The notes: a model not told the origin generated them from the sequence alone. A stretch of 64,000 nt of DNA from an uncultured Lachnospiraceae bacterium (GCA_910578115.1 CAJTPO010000003.1:62001-126000), one strand, 5' to 3'. Positions 8,328 through 15,871 are shown, numbered from the stretch's first letter. Translations and numbers: made by a program.

Positions 8328-9597
8328 GGTTACTGCTCTCTTCTTTCTTTTTGGCCGGAATGTATTCGGTAAAACTCTTCTTCTCGTCAATCTCACCCAC
8401 AGTCATATAAAGCTGTAGATCGGTAGGAAGTTCCTTTTTGCGCAGCATTCTGTTTACAACAGCCTTCACACCTGCGTAAAATACCGCAAAAATCGGCACA
8501 CCGACTACCATGCCAAGAACACCGAATAAGCCGCCGAAGATCGTAATGGAAAAGATAACCCAAAAGCCGGATAAGCCAGTGGAATCCCCTAAAATCTTTG
8601 GACCCAGAATATTGCCGTCAAACTGCTGGATGACGAGTATCAGAATGATAAAATACAATGCCTGCAGCGGATCCACCATCAGAACCAGCAGGGCGCTGGG
8701 AATTCCACCAATCCAGGGGCCGAAAAAGGGAATCACATTTGTCACACCTACGATTACGCTCACAAGGATGGCGTAAGGCGTACCGATGATACTGGCACAG
8801 ATAAAACAAATAATACCGATAATTATGGAGTCTACAATCTTGCCCCCTATAAAACCGATAAACGTATCGTGGATAAAACGAAAATTAGAGATTACTTCAT
8901 TACCTGTCTTGCGGTCAAACAAGGCATAGGCAATCTTCTTTGCCTGTCCGGCAAACCGCTCTTTACTGCCCATAACATAGATGGATATAATAAAACCGAT
9001 CACAAAATTCCACAGTGCCTTAAAGATGCCAAGCACGCTTAAGGACAGAGTCTTCACCAGGCCGTTGATATTCGGGAGCAGATTCGTGTTGAAATAATCC
9101 AGAAGCTTCGGTGAATACTGTGCCAACAGCTCATTGACTGTCTGCTCCAGGTCAGGATTATTCTTCATAAGCCCCAGCGCCCAGTGATTCAGGTTATTCA
9201 GATAAATCGGAAGCTGAAAGATGATGCTTTGGATGCTGCGGACCACCTCAGGGATAATCAAGCCAAAGAATTCATAGAATACAACCATAATCAAAATGAC
9301 CGTTATCAACATGGATATACCACGAATCCGCTTCCTGCTCTTCGCGTTGTCCGGCAATTTGGCTCTTTTGTAAAGCGGTTCAATCACTCTGCTCTCGATC
9401 TTATTGAGAACCGGTGTCATCAAATATGCCAGCACAAAACCGTCAATGATCGGCATGGCGATACCGACCAGGGTGCGCAGGCCATTGGAAAGGCTGGACC
9501 TGTGGAATAAAATATAATAGAAAAAAATACTCGCTGCAATGACCAGAAATGCCGTAATACCCCAATAGATATATTTCCTGTCAAATTTGAATTTCAT
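8299..9597 (-). CDS. AI-2E family transporter (PerM/TqsA family)
   Basis: Polytopic membrane protein of the AI-2E transporter superfamily, whose members export signals or act as Na/H antiporters. The 432-residue product has eight or so hydrophobic segments, the central soluble helical region, and the conserved second half GFIGGKIVDSIIIGIICF and NVIPFFGPWIGGIPSALL. The C-terminal tail is charged (KKKEESSNHE) and overlaps dtd. Substrate cannot be assigned from sequence; autoinducer transport should not be assumed. Confidence 0.9.
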   Translation of the reverse strand: MKFKFDRKYIYWGITAFLVIAASIFFYYILFHRSSLSNGLRTLVGIAMPIIDGFVLAYLMTPVLNKIESRVIEPLYKRAKLPDNAKSRKRIRGISMLITVILIMVVFYEFFGLIIPEVVRSIQSIIFQLPIYLNNLNHWALGLMKNNPDLEQTVNELLAQYSPKLLDYFNTNLLPNINGLVKTLSLSVLGIFKALWNFVIGFIISIYVMGSKERFAGQAKKIAYALFDRKTGNEVISNFRFIHDTFIGFIGGKIVDSIIIGIICFICASIIGTPYAILVSVIVGVTNVIPFFGPWIGGIPSALLVLMVDPLQALYFIILILVIQQFDGNILGPKILGDSTGLSGFWVIFSITIFGGLFGVLGMVVGVPIFAVFYAGVKAVVNRMLRKKELPTDLQLYMTVGEIDEKKSFTEYIPAKKKEESSNHEISNSKSE

Positions 9598-9684
9598 GCC
9601 TGTAGATACACTCCCTGCCGTTAATATAGATATCTCTAGTATACCATTATTTTCAAAAACTGCATTAGATTTTATAAAAAATTA

Positions 9685-9713
9685 ATGTCATCTGAACAAA
9701 TATTCTGTATAAT
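9685..9713 (+). promoter_or_regulatory. Promoter with LexA-box-like spacer
   Basis: ATGTCA (9685-9690), 17 bases, TATAAT (9708-9713). The spacer holds TGAACAAATATTCT at 9693-9706, which differs by one base from the third box upstream of lexA (12226-12239) and fits the Gram-positive SOS pattern GAAC-N4-GTTC with one substitution. It precedes the TtcA-like/Xer pair by 75 bases. Confidence 0.5.
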
Positions 9714-9787
9714 ATAGCTGTTGAAATGTGTAGCAAATACCATGGTTAAACTGGTCCGGAAATACAGGAAATAATGAGGAGACAGGA

Positions 9788-10516
9788 ATGAAATTACAAC
9801 AGGTATACAGTCTTACCCGTAAGGCTATTGACGATTATCATATGATACAGCCCGGTGATAAAATCGCAGTCGGTATTTCCGGTGGAAAGGACAGTCTTAC
9901 GCTGCTCTATGCCCTGCAGGGACTGCGGCGTTTCTATCCGCATTCTTTTGAGCTTTGTGCTGTCACGGTTGATTTGGGCTTTGACAATCTGAAACTGGAC
10001 AGGATAAACGAGCTGTGTAAGACGCTTGAAGTACCGTATCATATTATTCACACGGATATCGCAAAGATCATATTTGAGGACCGGCAGGAAAGCAACCCCT
10101 GTTCCCTGTGTGCCAAAATGCGTAAGGGAGCCCTGAATGATGCCATGAAGGCGATGGGTTGTAATAAGGTAGCCTATGCCCACCATAAAGACGATGTAGT
10201 GGAAACAATGATGATGTCCCTGGTCTATGAAGGCAGATTCCATACTTTCCGTCCTGTCACTTATCTGGACCGCACTGATATCACAGTAATAAGGCCCCTG
10301 ATCTATATGAACGAAGCGGATGTGATAGGTTTCGTCAATAAGTATGAGGTTCCTGTCGTAAAAAGTCCCTGCCCGGCAGACGGTCATACAAAACGGGAAT
10401 ATATCAAGAATCTTGTACGTGAGATTAATCTTGAATCCCCAGGCGTCAAGGAAAGAATGTTTACTGCGATTCAGAGTAAAGCTCTGGATGGCTGGGAGCT
10501 TCCATCGGGTAAATGA
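9788..10516 (+). CDS. TtcA-like tRNA 2-thiolation PP-loop protein
   Basis: N-type ATP pyrophosphatase of the TtcA/TilS superfamily. TtcA adds sulfur to C32 of tRNA using a 4Fe-4S cluster. The 242-residue protein has the PP-loop SGGKDS (31-36), C105-x2-C108 (NPCSLCAKMRKG) and a third cysteine C195 in KSPCPADG. This spacing matches the cluster ligands of TtcA, and AHHKDDVVET is the helix following the nucleotide site. It is shorter than E. coli TtcA and may be a clostridial relative with another substrate. A ribosome binding site (GAGGAGACAGGA) precedes ATG 9788. The stop overlaps the frame of the recombinase gene, and both appear to share the promoter at 9685. Confidence 0.85.
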   Translation: MKLQQVYSLTRKAIDDYHMIQPGDKIAVGISGGKDSLTLLYALQGLRRFYPHSFELCAVTVDLGFDNLKLDRINELCKTLEVPYHIIHTDIAKIIFEDRQESNPCSLCAKMRKGALNDAMKAMGCNKVAYAHHKDDVVETMMMSLVYEGRFHTFRPVTYLDRTDITVIRPLIYMNEADVIGFVNKYEVPVVKSPCPADGHTKREYIKNLVREINLESPGVKERMFTAIQSKALDGWELPSGK

Positions 10517-10542
10517 CAAACAGACAGAAAGGTATTTTATAT

Positions 10543-11610
10543 ATGAATGCAAAAAACAACAATTACCATACCAAACAAAGCATTGATAATATTGCAAAAA
10601 TGCGCGAAGTGCTGGAGACGCTTCCGCCCTTCTGTAAACAGTTCTTCCGCGGTATCAGCGAGTATACCTCGCCCAGAACAAGGCTGGCCTATGCTTATGA
10701 TATCAGAGTCTTCTTCGAATATCTGCACGATAATAACAAGAGCCTGGCGAGCATGGAGATCCGGGAGTTTCCCCTCTCCCTGCTGGAACAGCTCACCAGA
10801 GAAGATATCGAAGAGTATATGGAATATCTCAGCTATTATCAAAAAGATGGCCAAGAATACAGCAATGATGAACGGGGCAAAAAGAGAAAACTGGCTTCCC
10901 TCAGAAGTTTTTATAACTATTATTTCCAGGCGGAGCTGATCGAAAAAAATCCGGCTGTACTCGTTCCGCTGCCAAAGCTGCATGAAAAAGAAATTATTCG
11001 TCTTGACCCGGCTGAAGTGGCGATCCTTCTGGATCAGGTGGAAGACGGAACAGGACTCACCGCGGCGCAGAAACGCTTTCATCAGGCAACAAAAATAAGA
11101 GATGTTGCTATTCTCACGCTCCTGCTGGGGACAGGTATTCGTGTCTCGGAGTGCGTTGGCCTGGATATCAACGATGTCGATTTCAGAAACAATGGCATTC
11201 GTATCCTTCGAAAAGGCGGTTATGAGGCTGTGATCTATTTTGGTGAAGAGGTGGAAGATGCGCTGCAAAATTATCTGGAAGAACGTCATCATATCATACC
11301 ACAGTCCGGACATGAAAATGCTCTTTTCCTTTCCCTGCAAAACCGCCGAATGTCGGTGCGTGCTGTGGAGAATATGGTCAAGAAATATTCTTCTACCGTG
11401 ACAACGCTCAAAAAGATCACGCCTCATAAGCTTCGAAGCACCTATGGCACCTCTCTTTATAAAGAAACCGGAGATATCTATCTGGTGGCGGATGTGCTTG
11501 GACATAAAGATGTCAATACCACCAGAAAACATTACGCCGCTTTGGAGGATGACAGACGCCGCTATGCTGCCAGACAGGTAAAACTGCGTGAGAATCTGCC
11601 TGAACAATGA
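10543..11610 (+). CDS. Tyrosine recombinase of XerC/XerD type
   Basis: Site-specific recombinase, 355 residues. It has an N-terminal SAM-like core-binding domain (about 30-130) and the catalytic domain with all expected residues: R200 (GTGIRVSE), K224 (RKGG), H295 and R298 (HKLR), H321 (LGHKD) and nucleophile Y331. AGAAAGG ten bases before ATG 10543 makes this start better than the in-frame ATG at 10513, which would overlap the upstream stop. The absence of any phage genes nearby and the housekeeping setting argue for a chromosome-dimer (Xer/CodV) role rather than a mobile element. A longer-than-usual N-terminus is noted. Confidence 0.88.
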   Translation: MNAKNNNYHTKQSIDNIAKMREVLETLPPFCKQFFRGISEYTSPRTRLAYAYDIRVFFEYLHDNNKSLASMEIREFPLSLLEQLTREDIEEYMEYLSYYQKDGQEYSNDERGKKRKLASLRSFYNYYFQAELIEKNPAVLVPLPKLHEKEIIRLDPAEVAILLDQVEDGTGLTAAQKRFHQATKIRDVAILTLLLGTGIRVSECVGLDINDVDFRNNGIRILRKGGYEAVIYFGEEVEDALQNYLEERHHIIPQSGHENALFLSLQNRRMSVRAVENMVKKYSSTVTTLKKITPHKLRSTYGTSLYKETGDIYLVADVLGHKDVNTTRKHYAALEDDRRRYAARQVKLRENLPEQ

Positions 11611-11645
11611 CCCCGTCTTCCGGAATCATATTGGCAGCGGTATGG

Positions 11646-12059
11646 TTATTCATGCACACTGCTTACGTTGTTATAATAAGGAATGACCAGATACTCTCCG
11701 TAATGGATGGCGTCACCCGTCAGAGAATTCATCTGTCTGACCTCATCAATATAATCCTGAATGGAATCATAATGTTCAGCATCCATGTACTGTTCAGCGA
11801 TTGACCATAGTGTATCATGATTGGATATTGCGATACTCCTGTAATACTTAACGGAAGTACTCAGGCCATTCTTTGCATTGGAACGGAAAGCACTCAGGGT
11901 AAAAGAGCATACAGTAATCAGACAGATCGTTATAAGAAACATCTGCAGATGCCTCTTCATCTCTTGTTGTCTTCGAATTCTGTTTTGTATGATTCTCTGC
12001 TCACTTCTTTGATCTTCCGTAGTCATATATCTGTTTGCCTTCAGATTCTCTGCGTACAT
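11646..12059 (-). CDS. LysM protein, YneA-like SOS division inhibitor candidate
   Basis: About 137 residues: a charged cytoplasmic N-terminus (REQRIIQNRIRRQQEMKRH-like), one membrane helix (about 38-58, FLITICLITVCSFTLSA) and a C-terminal LysM domain (about 75-125, NHDTLWSIAEQYMD through YGEYLVIPYY). In Bacillus the gene divergent from lexA is yneA, a LysM protein that blocks division during SOS. Here orientation, size and domain order are the same. AGGTGG before ATG 12059 sets the start. Its promoter is a perfect TTGACA-N17-TATAAT with a LexA box in the spacer. Sequence identity to YneA cannot be measured here. Confidence 0.85.
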   Translation of the reverse strand: MYAENLKANRYMTTEDQRSEQRIIQNRIRRQQEMKRHLQMFLITICLITVCSFTLSAFRSNAKNGLSTSVKYYRSIAISNHDTLWSIAEQYMDAEHYDSIQDYIDEVRQMNSLTGDAIHYGEYLVIPYYNNVSSVHE

Positions 12060-12152
12060 TACTTCCACCTGCTTTCTCAGCCGTTACTCCGGGGTTTGTC
12101 TTTGCGTTCAGATTACCCTCTTAAGTTACTTGTATATAACGAACACCTGTTG

Positions 12153-12166
12153 CGAACAAATGTTCT
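12153..12166. promoter_or_regulatory. LexA (SOS) box 1
   Basis: CGAACAAATGTTCT is a perfect GAAC-N4-GTTC palindrome. It lies about a dozen bases downstream of the -10 of the LysM gene promoter, where bound LexA would block early elongation. Confidence 0.85.
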
Positions 12167-12177
12167 TTATAATTGCC

Positions 12178-12206
12178 ATTATATCGAACGAACATTCGAA
12201 TGTCAA
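12178..12206 (-). promoter_or_regulatory. Consensus promoter of the LysM gene with SOS box in spacer
   Basis: Minus-strand TTGACA (12206-12201), exactly 17 bases, TATAAT (12183-12178): a perfect sigma-70/A promoter. The spacer is almost filled by the LexA-like site at 12185-12198 (CGAACGAACATTCG on the plus strand). Such a strong promoter needs repression, which fits a toxic division inhibitor. Confidence 0.85.
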
Positions 12207-12225
12207 TACTATAATGCAAAATAAT

Positions 12226-12239
12226 CGAACAAATATTCT
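12226..12239. promoter_or_regulatory. LexA (SOS) box 3
   Basis: CGAACAAATATTCT is a GAAC-N4-GTTC site with one substitution. It lies just upstream of the lexA -35 and just upstream of the -35 of the divergent LysM gene. Confidence 0.7.
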
Positions 12240-12249
12240 GAATATATGT

Positions 12250-12278
12250 TTGCTTTTTGTTGCTTAATATGCTATGAT
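12250..12278 (+). promoter_or_regulatory. lexA promoter
   Basis: TTGCTT (12250-12255), 17 bases, TATGAT (12273-12278), 63 bases before the lexA start. The nearest SOS box ends 10 bases before the -35, consistent with autorepression. Confidence 0.65.
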
Positions 12279-12341
12279 AAACGTGGATAAAGTTTTTCTA
12301 TGGCTGATATATTTAGAATTGAAAGGATAAGGTTATTATTT

Positions 12342-12959
12342 ATGGGATATGGTAAGATTACCGCAAAGCAGCAGCAGATTCTCAATTATATTAAAGATGA
12401 GATCTTAAAGAGAGGCTATCCGCCCGCAGTTCGTGAGATCTGCGAAGCTGTGAATCTGAAATCCACATCTTCTGTGCACTCTCACCTGGAGACGTTGGAG
12501 AAGAACGGTTACATCCGGCGTGACCCTACGAAACCGCGTGCGATTGAAATCTGCGACGATAATTTTCAAATGGTACGTACCGAGATGGTTTCGATCCCGG
12601 TGATCGGGCAGGTAGCGGCAGGTCAGCCCATTTTAGCGGAAGAGAATATAGAGAGTTACTTCCCTGTTCCGGCGGATATGGTACCCGGCGGCGAATCTTT
12701 CGCCTTGAAAGTGAAAGGTGATTCCATGATCAATGTGGGGATCTTTAACGGCGACCAGATTTTCGTGAAGTGCTGCCAGACGGCCGATAACGGAGATACC
12801 GTGGTTGCACTGATTGACGACTCCGCTACGGTTAAAACCTTTTATAAGGAAAATGGTCATATCCGGCTGCAGCCGGAGAATGATTCGATGGACCCCATTA
12901 TCGTAGAGAATTGTCAGATTCTGGGGAAGGTTTTCGGTGTTTTCAGATTGTATCGTTAA
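12342..12959 (+). CDS. lexA: SOS repressor LexA
   Basis: Represses DNA-damage genes and cleaves itself when RecA filaments form. It has 205 residues, the same length as B. subtilis LexA (DinR). The N-terminal winged helix (1-70: ITAKQQQILNYIKDEI, STSSVHSHLETLEKNGYI) reads the box. The cleavage bond is A93-G94 in VAAG, and the Ser-Lys dyad is S128 (GDSM) and K165 (TVKTF). The start is ATG 12342, preceded by AAAGGATAAGG; an earlier in-frame ATG at 12300 lies only 22 bases from the -10. The three SOS boxes upstream indicate autoregulation. Confidence 0.97.
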   Translation: MGYGKITAKQQQILNYIKDEILKRGYPPAVREICEAVNLKSTSSVHSHLETLEKNGYIRRDPTKPRAIEICDDNFQMVRTEMVSIPVIGQVAAGQPILAEENIESYFPVPADMVPGGESFALKVKGDSMINVGIFNGDQIFVKCCQTADNGDTVVALIDDSATVKTFYKENGHIRLQPENDSMDPIIVENCQILGKVFGVFRLYR

Positions 12960-12992
12960 TCGTAAATTAAGGGATATGCTTATTTGAAAATT

Positions 12993-13021
12993 TTGACACA
13001 GATTTTCTATTGGTTTATTTT
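12993..13021 (+). promoter_or_regulatory. Candidate promoter for the DUF378 gene
   Basis: TTGACA (12993-12998), 17 bases, TATTTT (13016-13021), located between lexA and the DUF378 gene. A terminator-like hairpin follows within about 30 bases, so the transcript may be attenuated or the hairpin may serve only the lexA readthrough. Confidence 0.45.
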
Positions 13022-13050
13022 CCAGTATAGCAATGAATCAGTTTGCCATA

Positions 13051-13096
13051 ATAATAGTAACTGTTTGGTTAATCCGAGCAGTTGCTATTATGTTTT
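13051..13096 (+). terminator. Terminator-like hairpin after lexA
   Basis: ATAATAGTAACTG (13051-13063) pairs over its full length, with one G-U, to CAGTTGCTATTAT (13079-13091) and is followed by GTTTT. The T-run is short. The palindrome CTATAGCTATAG at 13112-13123 follows. Confidence 0.6.
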
Positions 13097-13175
13097 ACCT
13101 GGGGTTTTTCTCTATAGCTATAGACAGTAAAATCCTTTATTCCAGCGAAGCAACGAGCCAAGAATGGAGGAAACA

Positions 13176-13397
13176 ATGAAAAATAAAGGTTTGGATTGTC
13201 TTGCACTGACGATCGCCATTATCGGTGCCATTAACTGGGGACTGATTGGTCTTTTCAGTTTTGACCTTGTGGCTTTTGTCTTTGGTAACATGTCATGGTT
13301 TTCAAGAATTATTTATGCCCTGGTAGGGATTGCCGGTCTTTATATCATTACATTTTATATGTATGCCGGCGGCGATGTCAGGGAAGCTGAATCGTAG
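13176..13397 (+). CDS. DUF378 family small membrane protein
   Basis: 73 residues with two membrane helices (about 8-30 and 45-68). The DUF378 signature ALTIAIIGAINWGLIGLF-FDLVAFVFG and the second-helix YALVGIAGLY are clear. The function of the family is unknown. GGAGGAAACA before ATG 13176 decides the start over the ATG at 13164. The gene sits alone between lexA and a bidirectional terminator. Confidence 0.9.
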   Translation: MKNKGLDCLALTIAIIGAINWGLIGLFSFDLVAFVFGNMSWFSRIIYALVGIAGLYIITFYMYAGGDVREAES

Positions 13398-13441
13398 TTA
13401 TGTTCAGCCGCCTATAAACCAGATTTGATCAGATTTTACAG

Positions 13442-13477
13442 AAAATCCCGGCGTTGTGGATACAGTGCCGGGATTTT
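13442..13477. terminator. Bidirectional intrinsic terminator
   Basis: AAAATCCCGGC (13442-13452) and GCCGGGATTTT (13467-13477) form an 11-bp stem with A/T tails, so it works on both strands between the convergent DUF378 gene and rsfS. Confidence 0.85.
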
Positions 13478-13484
13478 CACTGTG

Positions 13485-13826
13485 TTACAGAGATTCTATT
13501 TGTTTTCCGTCTCTCCAGATACGCTCCAGATCGTAGAAAAGACGGTTTTCCTTATCAAAAATATGAATAATTACATCATGGAAATCCAGCAGCACCCAGT
13601 TGGCGTTCTGATAGCCCTCTATCTGCCGAAGCGGTACTCCCGCTTTACCCAGGGTTTCCTCCACATGATCGGAAAGCGCCTGGATCTGGCTGTGGTTCGT
13701 TCCATTGGCGATAATAAAATAATCGGCAATAACAGAGACCTCACTGATATCAATGGTCTTGATCTCTTCCGCTTTTTTGTCTTCCAGCGCCTTGATGGCC
13801 AGTCTGGCGATCTCTATACTGTTCAT
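13485..13826 (-). CDS. rsfS: Ribosomal silencing factor RsfS
   Basis: Binds L14 of the large subunit and prevents subunit joining when nutrients are scarce. The 113-residue product has the family pattern: ALEDKKAEEIKTIDISEVS, DYFIIANGTNHSQIQAL and a C-terminal NWVLLDFHDVIIHIF. GGGAGGTACAGAT precedes ATG 13826. It is the last gene of a minus-strand run with yqeK and nadD. Confidence 0.95.
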   Translation of the reverse strand: MNSIEIARLAIKALEDKKAEEIKTIDISEVSVIADYFIIANGTNHSQIQALSDHVEETLGKAGVPLRQIEGYQNANWVLLDFHDVIIHIFDKENRLFYDLERIWRDGKQIESL

Positions 13827-13867
13827 ATCTGTACCTCCCTATTGTTTCATTCTGTCTGACAATCTGT

Positions 13868-14467
13868 CTAATGTATCTGGCAATAATAATCGTAAGTATC
13901 CCGCGTCATGGAATCGATCTTGCCGCCCTTGCGGGAAAGGTAATCCAGCGTATCACTTAAGATCTTACACAACGTCTCGTCCAGATCACGGTATGCCATC
14001 CTGCGCACCTGCTGCAGATTCTGAATGTCCGCGTAGCTCCTTTTGGCGCGTTCCCGGCCCGGCTCGATGTAATCCGCGATATAAATGATCTTTTCCAATG
14101 GGCTCATATGCGGCCTGCCGGTCGTATGATAGCTGATGGCCTGCAGGATCTCCTCGTCTGTGATCCCGTACTTCTTCCGTGCCAGACAGCTGCCCGCCTT
14201 CGCATGAAGCAGGGGCGAACGCTCCTCCGTCTCGATCTCTGATAACTGGATACGGCTCTTCTTGCACAGGGAAATCTGTTTGTGATGGCTCATACACTTG
14301 GCGCAGTCATGCAGCATACCAGCGATCAGCGCCTTCTCCACATCTACACCGTGTACCATGGCCAGATTCGCAGCCGTATAGGCAACACCAAGGGTATGTT
14401 CGTACCGCTTGCGCTCCAGCCTCTGTTCCATTTCTTTTCTGAGTTTGGCAAGGTTCGTCGCTTTCAT
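13868..14467 (-). CDS. yqeK: HD-domain Ap4A hydrolase YqeK
   Basis: Symmetrically cleaves diadenosine tetraphosphate, an HD-domain metal-dependent hydrolase. 199 residues. The metal-ligand set is visible: RYEHTLGVAYTAANLA (first His), AGMLHDCAKCM (HD) and LLHAKAGSCLARKKYG (His), with AISYHTTGRPHMSPLEKIIYIADYIEPGR completing the site. It overlaps nadD by four bases, as in many Firmicutes. Confidence 0.95.
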   Translation of the reverse strand: MKATNLAKLRKEMEQRLERKRYEHTLGVAYTAANLAMVHGVDVEKALIAGMLHDCAKCMSHHKQISLCKKSRIQLSEIETEERSPLLHAKAGSCLARKKYGITDEEILQAISYHTTGRPHMSPLEKIIYIADYIEPGRERAKRSYADIQNLQQVRRMAYRDLDETLCKILSDTLDYLSRKGGKIDSMTRDTYDYYCQIH

Positions 14468-15066
14468 AAATACAGCCCTTTCTCCTCGATATAAGCTCTG
14501 ACGGCTGCAGGAACATCTGCCTCTATGGAGATGCCGTCCGCAACCTTACGGCGGATCTGCGAAGAAGAGATGTCCATACAGTCGATTTTTAATAAAAAGA
14601 TAACAGCCTGATATTCCTCTTTCAGACGGCCTATCTGCGTTTCCATATCTGCAACGGTCTTATCATCCCGTACCGCCGCAAGCAGACGGCAATTTGCAAA
14701 GATACGTTCCGGTTTTGCCCATTTTGTAATCTGGAAAAGGCTGTCTGCACCCAGAATAAAGTAATATTCCGTATTCGGATTTTCCTGTTTCAAGCGTTCC
14801 AGCGTCTCGTATGTGTAAGTATTTCCAGAATGCTCGATCTCTATCATGGACAGGATAAAATACGGTTCCTCCTGAATCGCCAGCGCCGTCATCTCGGCCC
14901 GGATTCGTGCGGCTTCTACCTTCTGTGCCGCCTTCATATATGGCTCCCCGCAGGGCATAAAAAGAATCTCATCCAGTGCAAACTGCTCTCTCGCCTTTCT
15001 GGCAAGAGTCAAATGCCCATTGTGGATCGGATTAAACGTTCCGCCCATGATGCCTGCTCTTTTCAA
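14464..15066 (-). CDS. nadD: Nicotinate-nucleotide adenylyltransferase
   Basis: Forms deamido-NAD from NaMN and ATP. 200 residues with GIMGGTFNPIHNGHL (the GxFxPxHxGH nucleotidyltransferase motif) and C-terminal DISSSQIRRKVADG (the ISSTxIR motif). The start is TTG at 15066: AAGGAGG lies six bases before it, whereas the next in-frame ATG (15048) has no binding site and would cut into the first beta strand. Confidence 0.95.
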   Translation of the reverse strand: MKRAGIMGGTFNPIHNGHLTLARKAREQFALDEILFMPCGEPYMKAAQKVEAARIRAEMTALAIQEEPYFILSMIEIEHSGNTYTYETLERLKQENPNTEYYFILGADSLFQITKWAKPERIFANCRLLAAVRDDKTVADMETQIGRLKEEYQAVIFLLKIDCMDISSSQIRRKVADGISIEADVPAAVRAYIEEKGLYL

Positions 15067-15101
15067 ATGCTGCCTCCTTACTATGCTGACGCCACGGTCT
15101 T

Positions 15102-15392
15102 TTACTTCGGCAATATGATCTTCGGATTTTTCTTATCCGGTTTGTACAGGATGATCTTCTTGCCGATCACCTGCACAACCTGAGAATGTGTTCTCTCGGC
15201 AACCACCTGTGCGATCTCGTTCGGATCGTCAAAACAGTTCTTCAATACCGCGATCTTGAGTAACTCTCTCGTATTGAAGGCCTCTTCGATTCCCTTCGTA
15301 AACTCCGGTGTCAGGCTTGATTTGCCGACCTGAAAAACGGGATTTAGATTGTTAGCCAGACTCTTTAAGTAGGCTCTCTGTTTACTTGTCAT
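15102..15392 (-). CDS. yhbY: YhbY-type RNA-binding ribosome assembly protein
   Basis: Single CRM/YhbY domain protein, 96 residues, that associates with pre-50S particles. It begins MTSKQRAYLKSLANNLNPVFQVGK and contains FNTRELLKIAVLKNC and QVIGKKIILYKP. GAGG seven bases before ATG 15392 favours this start over ATG 15413. The gene belongs to the obgE-nadD-yqeK-rsfS cluster but is separated from obgE by the hairpin-repeat array. Confidence 0.93.
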   Translation of the reverse strand: MTSKQRAYLKSLANNLNPVFQVGKSSLTPEFTKGIEEAFNTRELLKIAVLKNCFDDPNEIAQVVAERTHSQVVQVIGKKIILYKPDKKNPKIILPK

Positions 15393-15465
15393 AATATACC
15401 TCAAATCTGTCATTTATAAATCACTAAAAAGAAACAATTCATACAAAATAACTAATGTCAAGCAG

Positions 15466-15568
15466 CTATAGTTAACGACATTAGAAATTTCGTTTTCGGC
15501 CTTGCAGTAGCTACCGTATATGGCTTCTGCAAGAGCCGGGAACAGAAATTTGTTATGTCGTTACTATG
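15466..15568. repeat. Palindromic MITE-like element
   Basis: The left end, 15466-15495, is identical over 30 bases to 49342-49371. An imperfect inverted copy of the same end lies at 15544-15568 (GAAATTTGTTATGTCGTTA). Between them is an inner stem CTTGCAG...CTGCAAG with flanking CGGC/GCCG. A diverged version of the interior is found at 24019-24092. It contains no coding frame. It joins directly to the 78-bp array and occupies, with it, the 543-base gap between yhbY and obgE. Confidence 0.75.
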
Positions 15569-15871
15569 AAAGTCTTCGACTTTCACAGCATGGATGGCCA
15601 TGCGGCCCGCCAGGCGGCAGGCTGAGCATGATGGAGGTTTACTATGAAAGTCTTCGACTTTCACAGCATGGATGGCCATGCGGCCCGCCAGGCGGCAGGT
15701 TGCGCATGATGGTAGTTTACTATGAAAGTCTTCCACTTTCACAGCATGGATGGCCATGCGGCCGCCAGGCGGCAGGCTGAGCATGATGTAAGTTTACTAT
15801 GAAAGTCTCTGACTTTCACAGCATGGATGGCCATGCGGCCCGCCCGACGGCAGGTTGAGCATGATGTAAAT
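15561..15871 (+). repeat. Tandem array of four 78-bp triple-hairpin units
   Basis: Units begin with TTACTATGAAAGTC at 15561, 15639, 15717 and 15794 (periods 78, 78, 77, 78), and a fifth truncated start TTACTATAA lies at 15872. Each unit carries three adjacent stems: GAAAGTC/GACTTTC, GCATGG/CCATGC and CCGCC/GGCGG. Units differ by a few substitutions, and the third breaks the first stem (TTCCACTTTC). A single further copy lies at 7763-7840. The array sits 64 bases beyond the obgE stop. It has no unique spacers, so it is not a CRISPR array; it resembles REP/BIME-type extragenic repeats. Confidence 0.9.

Noticed and set aside
10543..11610. Integrase of an integrated element
   Set aside because: All catalytic residues are present, but there are no phage, plasmid or att-like repeats around it, and the neighbours are housekeeping SOS genes, so an Xer-type role is more likely.
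15458..15784. Open frames of 86-108 codons on both strands across the 78-bp array, giving 26-residue repeat proteins
   Set aside because: The period 78 is a multiple of three, so any frame without a stop in one unit stays open. There is no ribosome binding site, and the 77-base unit breaks the frame.
15561..15871. Possible CRISPR array
   Set aside because: The whole 78-bp period is conserved and there are no unique spacers of 30-40 bases; no cas genes in the window.
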